Positions 9,724-18,755 of a stretch of 64,000 bases of DNA are shown piece after piece. The notes below the pieces were generated by a model, which was given only the letters and a program-made list of their open reading frames with translations, searched no databases and was not told the origin of the DNA. Within the stretch, counting starts at the first letter, position 1. Every line of letters starts with the position of its first letter. Location of the stretch: assembly GCA_963830165.1 (NCBI GenBank), contig CAWHKZ010000008.1, forward strand, positions 1 to 64,000, in the 5' to 3' direction. This DNA comes from Bog-756 sp963830165 (lineage in GTDB: Bacteria > Actinomycetota > Acidimicrobiia > Acidimicrobiales > RAAP-2). Both the position numbers and the translations under genes were made by a program.

Positions 9724-10889
9724 GAGGTCGTCCGGTTCTCGTCGATGTAGCCGTAGCCGAGCTCGACGCCCATCACGACGCCGGTCCCGGCGGCGAGGCC
9801 CAGTCCGCACTCGATGGAGACCGACGAACCGGCCATGTGGGCGGCCACCGCGTCCGGGTCGTGGGGGACCCCGACGCCGCCCCGGCAGACCGTGGTGCCC
9901 CCGTAGGCGATGGTGAGCCGGTCCATGTCGAAGTCGACGCCGGCCGATCCCAGCTCGCTGGCCACCCGGCCCCAGTACGGGTCGGAGCCGTTGACGGAGC
10001 ACTTGACCAACAGCGAGTCGGCCACCTTGCGGGCCGCCCGGTGGGCTTCGCCGTCGGATCGGGCCCCGGTGACCTGGACGTGGAAGATGCGCGAGGAGCC
10101 CTCGGCGTCGGCCGCCATCTGGCCGGCCAGGTCGACGCACGCCTCGGTCACCGCATCGGCCACCACGTTGGGGTCGGCCGCACCCGCCCGGCCCGACGCC
10201 ATGAGCACCACCGTGTCGTTGGTCGACGTGCAGCCGTCGACCGACAGCGAGTTGAACGAGTCGGCCACCGCGGCGCGCAACAGGTCGGCCAGGGGCCCGG
10301 GCTCGACGGCGGCGTCCGTGGTGAGGAAGGCCAGCATGGTGGCCATGTTGGGGGCCAGCATGCCCGCCCCCTTGGCCATGCCGGCCACGGTGAACGTCGG
10401 GTAGGTGACCAGCGCCTCCTTGCGGCCCGAGTCGGTGGTGAGGATGCCGGAGGCCGCGTCGGCCGCCGCCGCCTCGCCACCGGCACGCGCGGCGACGAGG
10501 GCGGGGATGCCCCGCTCGATCACGTCCATGGGCAAGGGGATGCCGATGAGGCCGGTGGAGCACACCAGCACCTCCTCGGCCGTGGCGCCCAGACCCTCGG
10601 CGGCGAGCCGGCACATGGTGGCGGCGTCGGCCCGGCCCCGGTCGCCCGTCGCCGCGTTGGCGTTGCCACTCGAGACGAGCACGGCGGCGGCCCGTCCACC
10701 GTTGGCGGCCATGTGGGCCCGGCTGACCTGGACGGGGGCGGCGCACGCCAGGTTCCGGGTGAACGTGGCCGCCGTCGGCACGGGCCGGCCGTCCTCGGTG
10801 GCCACCAGGGCCAGGTCGAGGGCGCCCGATGCCTTGATGCCGCTGGCCAGACCGGCGGCCGTGAATCCGGCGGGCGTGGTGATGCTCAC
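9720..10889 (-). CDS. argJ: Glutamate N-acetyltransferase (ornithine acetyltransferase)
   Basis: Moves the acetyl group from N-acetylornithine to glutamate, making the pathway cyclic; some members also use acetyl-CoA. The 389-residue precursor carries the self-cleavage site in GMLAPNMATMLAF, cut before the Thr of ATML to give alpha and beta chains and expose the nucleophilic threonine. Start GTG 10889 overlaps the argC stop (GTGA). Whether it is mono- or bifunctional cannot be told from sequence here, but no argA is seen nearby. Confidence 0.95.
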   Translation of the reverse strand: MSITTPAGFTAAGLASGIKASGALDLALVATEDGRPVPTAATFTRNLACAAPVQVSRAHMAANGGRAAAVLVSSGNANAATGDRGRADAATMCRLAAEGLGATAEEVLVCSTGLIGIPLPMDVIERGIPALVAARAGGEAAAADAASGILTTDSGRKEALVTYPTFTVAGMAKGAGMLAPNMATMLAFLTTDAAVEPGPLADLLRAAVADSFNSLSVDGCTSTNDTVVLMASGRAGAADPNVVADAVTEACVDLAGQMAADAEGSSRIFHVQVTGARSDGEAHRAARKVADSLLVKCSVNGSDPYWGRVASELGSAGVDFDMDRLTIAYGGTTVCRGGVGVPHDPDAVAAHMAGSSVSIECGLGLAAGTGVVMGVELGYGYIDENRTTS

Positions 10890-11944
10890 GGGTAGGCCCC
10901 CACGAGCGGCAGGCCCGAGCCCTCGGGCAGGCCGAGGGCGAGGTTGGCGCACTGCACGGCCTGGCCGGCGGCCCCCTTGATCAGGTTGTCGATGGCCGAC
11001 AGCACGACCACCCAGCCCGTGCGGGGATCCACCCGGACGGTCAGGTGGGCGGTGTTCGAGCCGCTGGCCGCCTTGGTGGACGGCGGAGCGTCGCCGACGA
11101 CGACGAAGGCCTCGTCGTCGTAGCGGTCGTGCAGGAGTTGCATGGCGTCCTCCGTGGTCAGCCCACCGGGGTCGGCGGGACGGGCGTAACAGGTGGCCAG
11201 GATGCCCCGGACCATGGGGGCCAGGTGGGGCGTGAACAGGACGGTGGTGCCGAGCCCCTGCTCCATCTCGGCGGTGTGGCGGTGGTCGAGCAGGCCGTAG
11301 GCCACGAAGTCCTCGTCGACCGCGGCGAAGTGGAGGTCGGCCTTCGGGGCGCGACCCGCCCCGGACGTGCCGCTCGCCGCGTCGACGACCAGCGGTGGCC
11401 CCCCCTCGGCCGGGAGGGTGAGGGCACCGGCCTCGACCAGCGGAGCGAGGGCCAGCAGCGCGGCCGTCGGGTAGCAGCCGGGCGCGGCGATGCGGGTGGC
11501 CCCCACCAGCTCGTCCCGGTGCAGCTCGGGCAGGCCGTAGACGAAGCTGTCGAGCAGACCGGGTGCCCGGTGCTCCTCGCCGTACCAGGCCGGGTACAAC
11601 GCCGGATCGGACAGGCGGAAGTCGGCGGCCAGGTCGACGACCACACCGACCCGGTCGACCAGGGCGGGCACGAGATCCTGGGACTGGCCGTGCGGCAGGG
11701 CCAGGAACACCACGTCGAGCCCGTCGAGGACGTCGGCGTCCGTCGGGCCGTACGTCAGCGTCGGGTAGGCGGCGGCCAGCGACGGGGTGTGGGCGGCCAC
11801 CGCCTCGCCGGTGTGGGAGCCGGCGGCGGCTACGGCCACCTCGAGGTCGGGGTGGCCGGCGCACAGGCGGAGCAGTTCGGCGCCGCCGTAGCCGGAGGCG
11901 CCGACGATCCCCACGTGATTGACGCCCCCGGGCCTGTCCGACAT
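10886..11944 (-). CDS. argC: N-acetyl-gamma-glutamyl-phosphate reductase
   Basis: NADPH-dependent reduction of acetylglutamyl phosphate. The 352-residue protein has the nucleotide loop GASGYGGAELLRL near residue 15, the catalytic cysteine in APGCYPTA and the SGTSGAGR loop. It is the first gene of the operon. There is no Shine-Dalgarno; the -10 TAGACT ends six bases before the ATG, so its mRNA is probably leaderless, and ARG boxes cover the promoter. Confidence 0.96.
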   Translation of the reverse strand: MSDRPGGVNHVGIVGASGYGGAELLRLCAGHPDLEVAVAAAGSHTGEAVAAHTPSLAAAYPTLTYGPTDADVLDGLDVVFLALPHGQSQDLVPALVDRVGVVVDLAADFRLSDPALYPAWYGEEHRAPGLLDSFVYGLPELHRDELVGATRIAAPGCYPTAALLALAPLVEAGALTLPAEGGPPLVVDAASGTSGAGRAPKADLHFAAVDEDFVAYGLLDHRHTAEMEQGLGTTVLFTPHLAPMVRGILATCYARPADPGGLTTEDAMQLLHDRYDDEAFVVVGDAPPSTKAASGSNTAHLTVRVDPRTGWVVVLSAIDNLIKGAAGQAVQCANLALGLPEGSGLPLVGAYP

Positions 11945-11982
11945 CTTGCAAGTCTATGCACATTCTCGCATGAATATGCAAG
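11945..11982 (-). promoter_or_regulatory. argC promoter with two tandem ARG boxes
   Basis: Two imperfect dyads, TGCA-N6-TGCA at 11947-11960 and CGCA-N6-TGCA at 11967-11980, are spaced exactly 20 bp apart, two helical turns, as expected for paired ArgR hexamer contacts. They contain the repeated TATGCA half-site. On the minus strand TTGCAT (11981-11976), a 19-base spacer and TAGACT (11956-11951) form the promoter, so both boxes overlap core promoter elements. This predicts simple repression by ArgR plus arginine. Confidence 0.8.
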
Positions 11983-12107
11983 TCAGCGATGATCGCCCGC
12001 CAGGGGTTCCGCATCGGTATCCGTTCCGAAACCCCAGCGGAGACCCCGACGATCCGGAGCGTTGCGGCCTCCCCATCGTCCCCCGCAGGTCCCACCGGGC
12101 CGACCGG

Positions 12108-12123
12108 TAGCGTGGCCGGAATG
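12108..12123 (+). promoter_or_regulatory. Leaderless promoter, TAGCGT-7-ATG
   Basis: TAGCGT (12108-12113) lies seven bases before ATG 12121, and no Shine-Dalgarno is present. The 17-base block TAGCGTgGCCGGAATGG is repeated with one change before fmt (28764-28748 on the minus strand). Confidence 0.65.
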
Positions 12124-13527
12124 GACCGAGCCGCGGCGTTCGCCGACGCCCAGCCGCTCTCGTACTGGCTCGACGACCTGGCCGCCCCCGAGCCCACCCT
12201 CCCCCTCGTCGGGGCCGTGCGGGCCGACCTGGCGATCGTCGGCGGCGGCTACACCGGCCTGTGGGCCGCGTTGCTGGCCAAGCACGACGACCCGTCGCGA
12301 GACGTCGTGGTGGTGGAGGGCGACCGGTGCGGCTGGGCCGCCTCGGGACGCAACGGCGGGTTCTGTGCGGCCAGCGTCACCCACGGCCTCGCCAACGGGG
12401 TGGAGCGGTTCCCCGACGAGATCCGCACCCTCGAACGGCTGGGGCGCGAGAACCTCGACGCCATCGAGGCCACCGTGGCGGTCGAGGGCATCGCCTGTGA
12501 CTTCGAGCGCACCGGTGAGCTCGACGTGGCCACCGAGGCCTACCAGGTCGCCGGGCTGCGCGAGGCCGAGGCCCTGGCCCGCGAGCACGGCGGCCATCCG
12601 GTCTTCCTCGACCGGGACGAGCTGCAGGCCGAGATCCCCTCGCCGGTCCACCTGGCCGGGCTGTGGGAGCCGGACAGCTGCGCCCTGGTGCACCCGGCCC
12701 GCCTGGCCTGGGGCCTGCGGGGGGCCTGTGTCCGGGCCGGGGTGCGCATCTACGAGCACACCCGCGTGGAGGGCCTCGAGCCCGCCGCGCCCCGGTCGGC
12801 GGCGCCGATGGTGGTGCGGACGACCCACGGGCAGGTCACGGCCGCCTCGGTGGTGCTGGCCACCAACGCCTCCCCCTCGCCCGTGAGACGTCTGCGGAAG
12901 TACATCGTGCCGGTCTACGACTACGTGCTCATGACCGAGCCGCTGAGCGCGGCCCAGACCGAGGCCGTCGGGTGGGCGCGACGCCAGGGCATCGGCACCA
13001 CGGGCAACCAGTTCCTCTACTACCGGCGCACCGCCGACGACCGCATCCTGTTCGGCGGCTACGACGCCATCTACCACTACGGCAGCGCCATGGCGGCGCC
13101 GCTCGAGCAGCGGCCGGCCTCCTTCGAGCAGCTGTCGACCCTGTTCGCCCGCACGTTCCCGGCGCTCGAGGACCTCCGTTTCAGTCATGCGTGGGCCGGC
13201 GCCATCGACACCTGCTCCCGGTTCTGCGCCTTCTTCGACCGCTCCGCCGACGGCCGGGTGGCCTCGGCGGCCGGCTACACCGGCCTCGGGGTCGGGGCGT
13301 CGCGCTTCGGGGCCCGGGTGGCCCTCGACCTCGTGTCCGGACGGGACACCGAGCTGACCCGCCTGCGGTTCGTCCGCTCCAAGCCCATCCCGTTCCCTCC
13401 CGAGCCGGTGCGGTCCGTCGGGATCAACCTGACCCGTTGGTCGCTGGCCAGGGCCGACGCCCACCGGGGGAGGCGCAACCTCTGGCTGCGCGCCCTCGAC
13501 TCGGTGGGGCTGGGCTTCGACTCCTGA
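12121..13527 (+). CDS. FAD-dependent oxidoreductase, DAO family
   Basis: A 468-residue flavoprotein of the D-amino-acid-oxidase/GlpO superfamily, closest in layout to the gamma-glutamylputrescine oxidase group; the substrate is unknown. The FAD Rossmann motif is VGGGYTGLWAALLAK (about residues 40-54) with the ribose-binding acid in VVVEGDRCG, followed by the SGRNGG loop typical of PuuB-like enzymes. Near the C terminus the second FAD segment GYTGLGVGASRFGARV is present. It is transcribed away from the arg operon, with the HAD gene following 32 bases on. Link to arginine or polyamine breakdown is only suggested by position. Confidence 0.82.
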   Translation: MDRAAAFADAQPLSYWLDDLAAPEPTLPLVGAVRADLAIVGGGYTGLWAALLAKHDDPSRDVVVVEGDRCGWAASGRNGGFCAASVTHGLANGVERFPDEIRTLERLGRENLDAIEATVAVEGIACDFERTGELDVATEAYQVAGLREAEALAREHGGHPVFLDRDELQAEIPSPVHLAGLWEPDSCALVHPARLAWGLRGACVRAGVRIYEHTRVEGLEPAAPRSAAPMVVRTTHGQVTAASVVLATNASPSPVRRLRKYIVPVYDYVLMTEPLSAAQTEAVGWARRQGIGTTGNQFLYYRRTADDRILFGGYDAIYHYGSAMAAPLEQRPASFEQLSTLFARTFPALEDLRFSHAWAGAIDTCSRFCAFFDRSADGRVASAAGYTGLGVGASRFGARVALDLVSGRDTELTRLRFVRSKPIPFPPEPVRSVGINLTRWSLARADAHRGRRNLWLRALDSVGLGFDS

Positions 13528-13547
13528 GCGGGCCCGCCGACCGGGCG

Positions 13548-13562
13548 TAGGGTCGCGGCGTG
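13548..13562 (+). promoter_or_regulatory. Leaderless promoter, TAGGGT-6-GTG
   Basis: TAGGGT (13548-13553) ends six bases before GTG 13560. No ribosome binding site is visible in the 32-base gap after the oxidoreductase stop. Confidence 0.55.
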
Positions 13563-14210
13563 GACGTCGGCCTCGTCATCTTCGACTGCGACGGCGTGCT
13601 GGTCGACTCCGAACGCCTCGCCGTCCGGACCGAAGCGTCCATCCTCGCCGATCTCGGGTGGCCCCTCACCGAGGAGGAGATCGTCGACCGGTTCGTGGGT
13701 CGGACCGCCGCCTACATGCACGGTGAGATCGAGCGCCACCTCGGCCGGCCGATCGACTGGGAGCAGGAGTTCGACGTCCGGTATCGGGAGGTGTTCGAGC
13801 GTGAACTGACCCCGGTCGACGGGATCGTCGACGTGCTCGACATGCTCGACCTGCTGGAGCTCCCGACGTGCGTGGCCTCGAGCGGCAGCCACGACCGGAT
13901 GGCCATGACCCTCGGCCGCACCGGCCTCCTCGAGCGGTTCGACGGGAGGATCTTCAGCGCCGACGACGTGGCCCGCGGCAAGCCGGCTCCCGACATCTTC
14001 CTGTACGCGGCGGCGCGGATGGGACACCGTCCCGACCGCTCCGTGGTGGTCGAGGACAGCGCTTCGGGCGTGGCCGCGGCCCTCGCCGCCGGGATGCAGG
14101 TGCTCGCCTACGCCGGGGGCGTCACCCCGGGTGCCCGGCTGGCCGGCGACGGCGTCGTCGTCTTCGAGGACATGCGACTGCTGGCCGGCCTCCTCGGTGT
14201 CGGCACCTGA
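13560..14210 (+). CDS. HAD-family hydrolase, beta-phosphoglucomutase-like
   Basis: A 216-residue subfamily IA haloacid dehalogenase-type phosphatase or mutase. Motif I FDCDGVLVDSE (residues 8-18) supplies the nucleophilic Asp and the DxD pair, motif II is VASSGS, motif III is the Lys in ARGKPAPDIFL, and motif IV is VVVEDSASGV. The helical cap lies between motifs I and II. The substrate cannot be assigned; sugar phosphates are common for the group. Convergent with pheT, 37 bases apart. Confidence 0.85.
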   Translation: MDVGLVIFDCDGVLVDSERLAVRTEASILADLGWPLTEEEIVDRFVGRTAAYMHGEIERHLGRPIDWEQEFDVRYREVFERELTPVDGIVDVLDMLDLLELPTCVASSGSHDRMAMTLGRTGLLERFDGRIFSADDVARGKPAPDIFLYAAARMGHRPDRSVVVEDSASGVAAALAAGMQVLAYAGGVTPGARLAGDGVVVFEDMRLLAGLLGVGT

Positions 14211-14247
14211 GGGCGGCCGGTCGCCAGGGACCGTCCCGCCACGGAGC

Positions 14248-16779
14248 TCAGCGCAGCGCGGCCCGGTGGGCCTCCTCGACGGCGGTGATGCACGCCGCAC
14301 GCAGGGCACCGACCTCCTCGTCGGTGAGGGTGCGGTCGAGGGCACAGAACCGCAGCCGGAAGGCGAGGCTCCGCGTCCCCTCGCCGAGCGTCTCGCCCCG
14401 GTAGGCGTCGAACAGCTGGACCGATTCGAGCAGCTCGCCCCCGGCGGTGGTCAGCGTCGCGGCCACCGTGCCGGCCGGAACCTGGTCGGGCACCACGAAG
14501 GCCAGGTCGATGTCGGACGACGGGAAGCGGCTGATCGGCCGCGCCTCGAGCGACCGGCGGGGTGCCCGGTCCGGGTCGAGGAGCACGCCGAGGTCGAGGT
14601 CGAGCCAGCCCACCCGGCGCGGCCGGCCATCGGCCCCCACCAGCCCGATGGTCTCCACGAAGGTCGGGTCGAGCTCCCCCACCTGGCCGAGCGTGGTCCG
14701 CCGCCCCCCGTCGGCCGGTCCGCACAGCACGGTGGCCGAGCGGTACTCGTGGGTCACCCGGGCGGCCGCGCCACCGTGGTGGCCCTGTTCCATCTCCCAG
14801 TCGGCCAGGCCGAGCGAGTCGGCCACCGTGTGCCAGGCGGCCACGGCCGACCAGGCGTCGTCGCCGTGGTCGGCGAAGACCGCACACAGCCGCTCGGTCT
14901 CGTCGGCCGGCGGGCCCTCGGGGTCGGGGACCTCGACGGTGGAGAAGACCGATCCGACCTCGAAGAGCCGGATGTCGCCCTGGCGGCGCTCGGCGTTGTA
15001 GACCAGGGCGCGCACTAGACCGGGCGCCATCGACGACCGGAGGAACCGCTCGGCCTCGACGAGCGGGTTGGCCACCTCCACGTACGGCGCCGTGAATCCG
15101 GCGGCCAGCTGGTCCGCCTCGGTCACGAACGCCGTGGTCCAGGCCTCGGAGGCCCCGATCCCGCACAGCACGTCCTTCAGGCGCCGCCGTTGGCGCTGGC
15201 GGTCGGACAGACCGCCGGGCTGGGGCCAGGCGGGCTGGCGGCGGGGCAGCCGGGTGTAGCCGTGGGTCCGGGCCACCTCCTCGGCCAGGTCGGCCTCGCC
15301 CATCGGGGCCGGCCGGATGTCGGGCCGGAAGGTGGGGACCACGACGGCGACGGGTGCGTCGCCGTCCCCCGTGACCACGGCCTCCATACCGAGCGGTCGG
15401 AGCAGCTCGGCGATGGCCGGTGCGGTGAGATCGGTGCCCAGCAGCCCGTTCACCCGGGACGGGCGCACCGGCACCTCGAGCGGTACGGGCACCTCGTCGC
15501 CGACGACGTCGAGCACGCCGTCGGCCAGTGTCAGGCCAGGGCCGACGGTGAGGGCCAGCAGCGCACAGAACCGCTCCGCCGCCCGGTCGATGCCCGCCGG
15601 GTCGCAGCCGCGCTCGAACCGGGCCGAGGCCTCCGTACGCAGGGTGAGCCGCTTGGACGTGCGGGCGATGGCCATGGGCACGAAGTAGGCGGCCTCGAGC
15701 AGGACCCGGGTGGTCCCGGTGCCTATTTCCGAGGTGGCGCCACCCATGATGCCGCCGATGCCGACCGGCGCCCCGGTGGCGTCGCAGATCAGGCAGTCCT
15801 GACCGGAGTCGCCCAGCCCCGGACCGGGGCGTCCGAGGGTGCGCTCGACCCCGTCGAGGGTGGTCACGGTCTCGCCGGCGGCGGCCCGGCGGACGAGCAG
15901 GCCCCCGCCCTCCAGCAGGTCGAGGTCGTAGGGGTGGGTGGGCTGGCCGAGCTCCAGCATCACGTAGTTGGAGGCGTCGACCACGTTGTTGATCGGGCGC
16001 ATGCCGGCGGCGGTGAGCCGGCGGGCCAGCCACGCCGGCGACTCCCCCACCTGCACGCCGGTGAGCACCCGGCCGGTGAAGCGCGGGCACAGCTCGAGGT
16101 CGTCCACCCGCACCGTGGCCAGCCCACCCACCGGCGGGCCCACCGCCGGGACGGGGGCCGGTGGCGCCCCGGGGTCGACCCGCGAGACCAGGTCGTCGGT
16201 GGCGGGCACCGCGAAGGGCAGGCCCATCCGGGCGGCCAGGTCACGGGCCACCCCCGCCATGCACCAGGCGTCGGGGCGGTTGGCCTCGACGGCCACGTCG
16301 AACACCACGTCGGGCTCGATCCCCAGCACCTCGACGAGCATGGCCCCGGGGGCGGCACCCTCGACGTCGTTGAGCACCAGGATGCCCTCGTGGTCCTCGG
16401 ACAGGCGCAGCTCGCGCCCCGAGCACAGCATCCCGTTCGAGGTCACGCCCTTCATCTTCCGCTTCCCGATGGCGAAGCCGCCGGGCAGCACCGAGCCGAC
16501 CGGCGCCAGGGCCACCAGGTCGCCGGCCCCGAAGTTCCACGCGCCGCAGACGACCTCGACGGGTCCGCGGCCGTCGGTCACCACCACGCGCCGGATGCGG
16601 TCGGCACCCTCGATCGGCCCGACCTCGTCCACCCGGACGACGACGACGTCGGCCAGGCCCTCGCCGATCTGCTCGATGCCCTCGACGACCAGGCCGAGGT
16701 CGTCGAGGGTGGCGGCGAGGACGGACGCCTCACCCTCGAAGGGTGCGAAGTCTCGAAGCCAGGAAAGGGGAACTCGCAA
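14248..16779 (-). CDS. pheT: Phenylalanyl-tRNA synthetase beta subunit
   Basis: Beta chain of the alpha2-beta2 enzyme that charges tRNA-Phe. The 843-residue protein has the family start VPLSWLRDF, the tRNA-binding-like domain B2 (residues ~40-150), the B3/B4 editing region, B5, and a C-terminal ferredoxin-fold anticodon-binding domain ending near RFCALDRTLTDEEV. The start is TTG 16779, with AGAGGA five bases upstream; no better ATG or GTG matches the conserved N terminus. It follows pheS by 24 bases. Confidence 0.96.
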   Translation of the reverse strand: MRVPLSWLRDFAPFEGEASVLAATLDDLGLVVEGIEQIGEGLADVVVVRVDEVGPIEGADRIRRVVVTDGRGPVEVVCGAWNFGAGDLVALAPVGSVLPGGFAIGKRKMKGVTSNGMLCSGRELRLSEDHEGILVLNDVEGAAPGAMLVEVLGIEPDVVFDVAVEANRPDAWCMAGVARDLAARMGLPFAVPATDDLVSRVDPGAPPAPVPAVGPPVGGLATVRVDDLELCPRFTGRVLTGVQVGESPAWLARRLTAAGMRPINNVVDASNYVMLELGQPTHPYDLDLLEGGGLLVRRAAAGETVTTLDGVERTLGRPGPGLGDSGQDCLICDATGAPVGIGGIMGGATSEIGTGTTRVLLEAAYFVPMAIARTSKRLTLRTEASARFERGCDPAGIDRAAERFCALLALTVGPGLTLADGVLDVVGDEVPVPLEVPVRPSRVNGLLGTDLTAPAIAELLRPLGMEAVVTGDGDAPVAVVVPTFRPDIRPAPMGEADLAEEVARTHGYTRLPRRQPAWPQPGGLSDRQRQRRRLKDVLCGIGASEAWTTAFVTEADQLAAGFTAPYVEVANPLVEAERFLRSSMAPGLVRALVYNAERRQGDIRLFEVGSVFSTVEVPDPEGPPADETERLCAVFADHGDDAWSAVAAWHTVADSLGLADWEMEQGHHGGAAARVTHEYRSATVLCGPADGGRRTTLGQVGELDPTFVETIGLVGADGRPRRVGWLDLDLGVLLDPDRAPRRSLEARPISRFPSSDIDLAFVVPDQVPAGTVAATLTTAGGELLESVQLFDAYRGETLGEGTRSLAFRLRFCALDRTLTDEEVGALRAACITAVEEAHRAALR

Positions 16780-16803
16780 CGGTGTCCTCTCGGGAGGCGC
16801 GCC

Positions 16804-17868
16804 TCAGAACTGGCGCAGGAAGCGGATGTCGTTCTCGGTGAGGGCCCGCATGTCGGCGATCTGGTGGCGCATCTGGGCGCACCGGTCGATGCCGAAGCCG
16901 AAGGCGAAGCCCGTCCACTGGTCGGCGTCGATGCCGACCGACGCGAACACGGCCGGGTCGACCATGCCGCACCCGCCGAGCTCGATCCACCCGGTCTGCG
17001 AGCAGGTCCGGCACCCCTCGCCCCGGCAGATCGTGCACGTTACCTCGAACTCGGCCGACGGCTCGGTGAAGGGGAAGTAGGCCGGGCGCAGCCGCGAGTG
17101 GATGTCCGGGCCGAAGTAGGCGGTCGTGAACGTCTCGATGGTCCCGGCCAGGTCGGCGAAGGTGATGCCGCGGTCGACCACCAGGCCCTCGATCTGGTGG
17201 AACACGGCCAGGTGGCGGGCGTCGGGCGTGTCCCGCCGGTAGCAGCGCCCGGGCATGACGGCGTGGATCGGCAGGGTGCCGTCGAGCACGGCCCGCTCCA
17301 TCAGGTGGATCTGCACGGGCGAGGTGTGGGTGCGGAGGAGGGTCGACTCGGGTGCGCCGAGCTGCAGGTAGAAGGTGTCCCACATGCCCCGGGCCGGGTG
17401 GGCCGGGGGGATGTTGAGGGCGCCGAAGTTGTACCAGTCGGACTCGATCTCGGGTCCTTCGGCCACCCCGAAGCCCATCCCCACGAACACGTCCTCCAGC
17501 GCGTCCCGGGTCTGGGACACGAGGTGCAGGTGGCCCCGCGACGCCGGTCCGGCGACCGCCCCGGGGACGTACTCGGTCAGATCGAGCCGGGAGGCGGCCA
17601 TGTCGGCGGACAGCTCGGCGAACCGGATCTCGGAACGGCGCGACTCGAGGAGCTCCTCGACGGTGGCCCGGGCCTCGTGCAGCCGCCGGCCCAGCTCCTT
17701 CCTGGCCTCCGGGCCCATCGAGCCGAGGGCGCGCGAGGCCTCGGCCAGGGCCGACTTCTTGCCCGACACCGCGGCCGTCACCAGGCGGATCTCCTCCGTC
17801 GTCCCCGCCGCGGCGATGGCCGTACGGGCATCGGCCACCAGGGCGTCGACGTCCACCGTGGTGCTCAC
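16804..17868 (-). CDS. pheS: Phenylalanyl-tRNA synthetase alpha subunit
   Basis: Catalytic chain for phenylalanine activation. From GTG 17868 the protein is 354 residues: an N-terminal coiled-coil arm (to about residue 90), then class II core with motif 2 region GRCYRRDTPDARH...FHQIEG and motif 3 GFGIDRCAQMRH. It includes the Cys-rich loop CTICRGEGCRTC found in many actinobacterial PheS. The GTG overlaps the stop of the preceding methyltransferase (GTGA), which suggests coupling. Confidence 0.96.
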   Translation of the reverse strand: MSTTVDVDALVADARTAIAAAGTTEEIRLVTAAVSGKKSALAEASRALGSMGPEARKELGRRLHEARATVEELLESRRSEIRFAELSADMAASRLDLTEYVPGAVAGPASRGHLHLVSQTRDALEDVFVGMGFGVAEGPEIESDWYNFGALNIPPAHPARGMWDTFYLQLGAPESTLLRTHTSPVQIHLMERAVLDGTLPIHAVMPGRCYRRDTPDARHLAVFHQIEGLVVDRGITFADLAGTIETFTTAYFGPDIHSRLRPAYFPFTEPSAEFEVTCTICRGEGCRTCSQTGWIELGGCGMVDPAVFASVGIDADQWTGFAFGFGIDRCAQMRHQIADMRALTENDIRFLRQF

Positions 17869-18755
17869 CGGGTCCGCCCGTCGTCGCCCGGTGCCTCCGG
17901 TGACTCGTCCATGGACGCCATCGTAGAGCGGGTCGGGCCACCGTCCCGAACCGGAGCCGTCCTCCGCTGGCGGAGGGCCTCGAAGCAGAGCACGGCGGCC
18001 GACACCCCGACGTTGAGCGACTCCGACCGCCCGGCCATGGGGATGGTCACCCCGAGGTCGAGGGAGGCCACCAGGTCGTCGTCGAGTCCACCGGCCTCGT
18101 TGCCGAGGACCAGGGCGACGGGCGCGGTCCAGTCGACGGCGGCGTAGTCGGTGCCGCCCCGCACGACCGTGGCCATCGCGGTGAGGCCGAGCGCCTGCAG
18201 CGCGCCGACGGCGCCGGCCGCGCTCCCGCCCTCCACCACCGGGACGTGGAACAGCGAGCCCGCCGTCGCCCGCACGCACTTCGGGTTGGTCGGGTCGACC
18301 GTGCCGTCGCAGCACACTACGGCGTCCACTCCGGCGGCGTCGGCCGTACGGATCACGGTGCCCAGGTTCCCGGGGTCGCGCACGTCGACGCACACCACGA
18401 CCAGGGTGGCGTCGGCCAGGGCGTCGATCGGGGTCGGTGCGTAGGACACCACGGCCAGGAGCGGTTGGGGGGTCACCGTGGAGGCGACCCGCTCCATGAC
18501 CCCGGGTGCGAGGTCGAAGACCCGGCCGCCGTCGGCCTGCACCCGGCGGGTCACGTCGACCACGGCCGGCGCGGCGATCCCCTCGGGAGCCACGTACACG
18601 GCCTCGACCGGCGTGCCGGCGGCGAGCGCCACCGACAGCAGTTCCGCCCCCTCGACCACCACGACCTGCTCGGAGGCCCGCAGGCTCCGCTTGCGCAGGA
18701 GCTGGCGGAGCCGCCGCACCCGTTGGTGGGTGAAGGGCAGACCCGGCTGGGTCAG
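17865..18755 (-). CDS. SpoU-family RNA 2'-O-methyltransferase
   Basis: Probable SAM-dependent 2'-O-methyltransferase acting on rRNA or tRNA. Motif 1 is DPGNLGTVIRTADAAG, motif 2 LVLGNEAGGL, motif 3 IPMAGRSESLNVGVSAA; together they form the trefoil-knot SAM site. The N-terminal part (RKRSLRASEQVVVVEG) is the substrate-binding domain. The start is uncertain: the conserved N terminus begins before GTG 18719, and CTG 18755 overlaps the rplT stop as CTGA, giving 296 residues. From GTG 18719 it is 284 residues. Frequent neighbour of rplT and pheS in actinobacteria. Confidence 0.88.
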   Translation of the reverse strand: MTQPGLPFTHQRVRRLRQLLRKRSLRASEQVVVVEGAELLSVALAAGTPVEAVYVAPEGIAAPAVVDVTRRVQADGGRVFDLAPGVMERVASTVTPQPLLAVVSYAPTPIDALADATLVVVCVDVRDPGNLGTVIRTADAAGVDAVVCCDGTVDPTNPKCVRATAGSLFHVPVVEGGSAAGAVGALQALGLTAMATVVRGGTDYAAVDWTAPVALVLGNEAGGLDDDLVASLDLGVTIPMAGRSESLNVGVSAAVLCFEALRQRRTAPVRDGGPTRSTMASMDESPEAPGDDGRTR

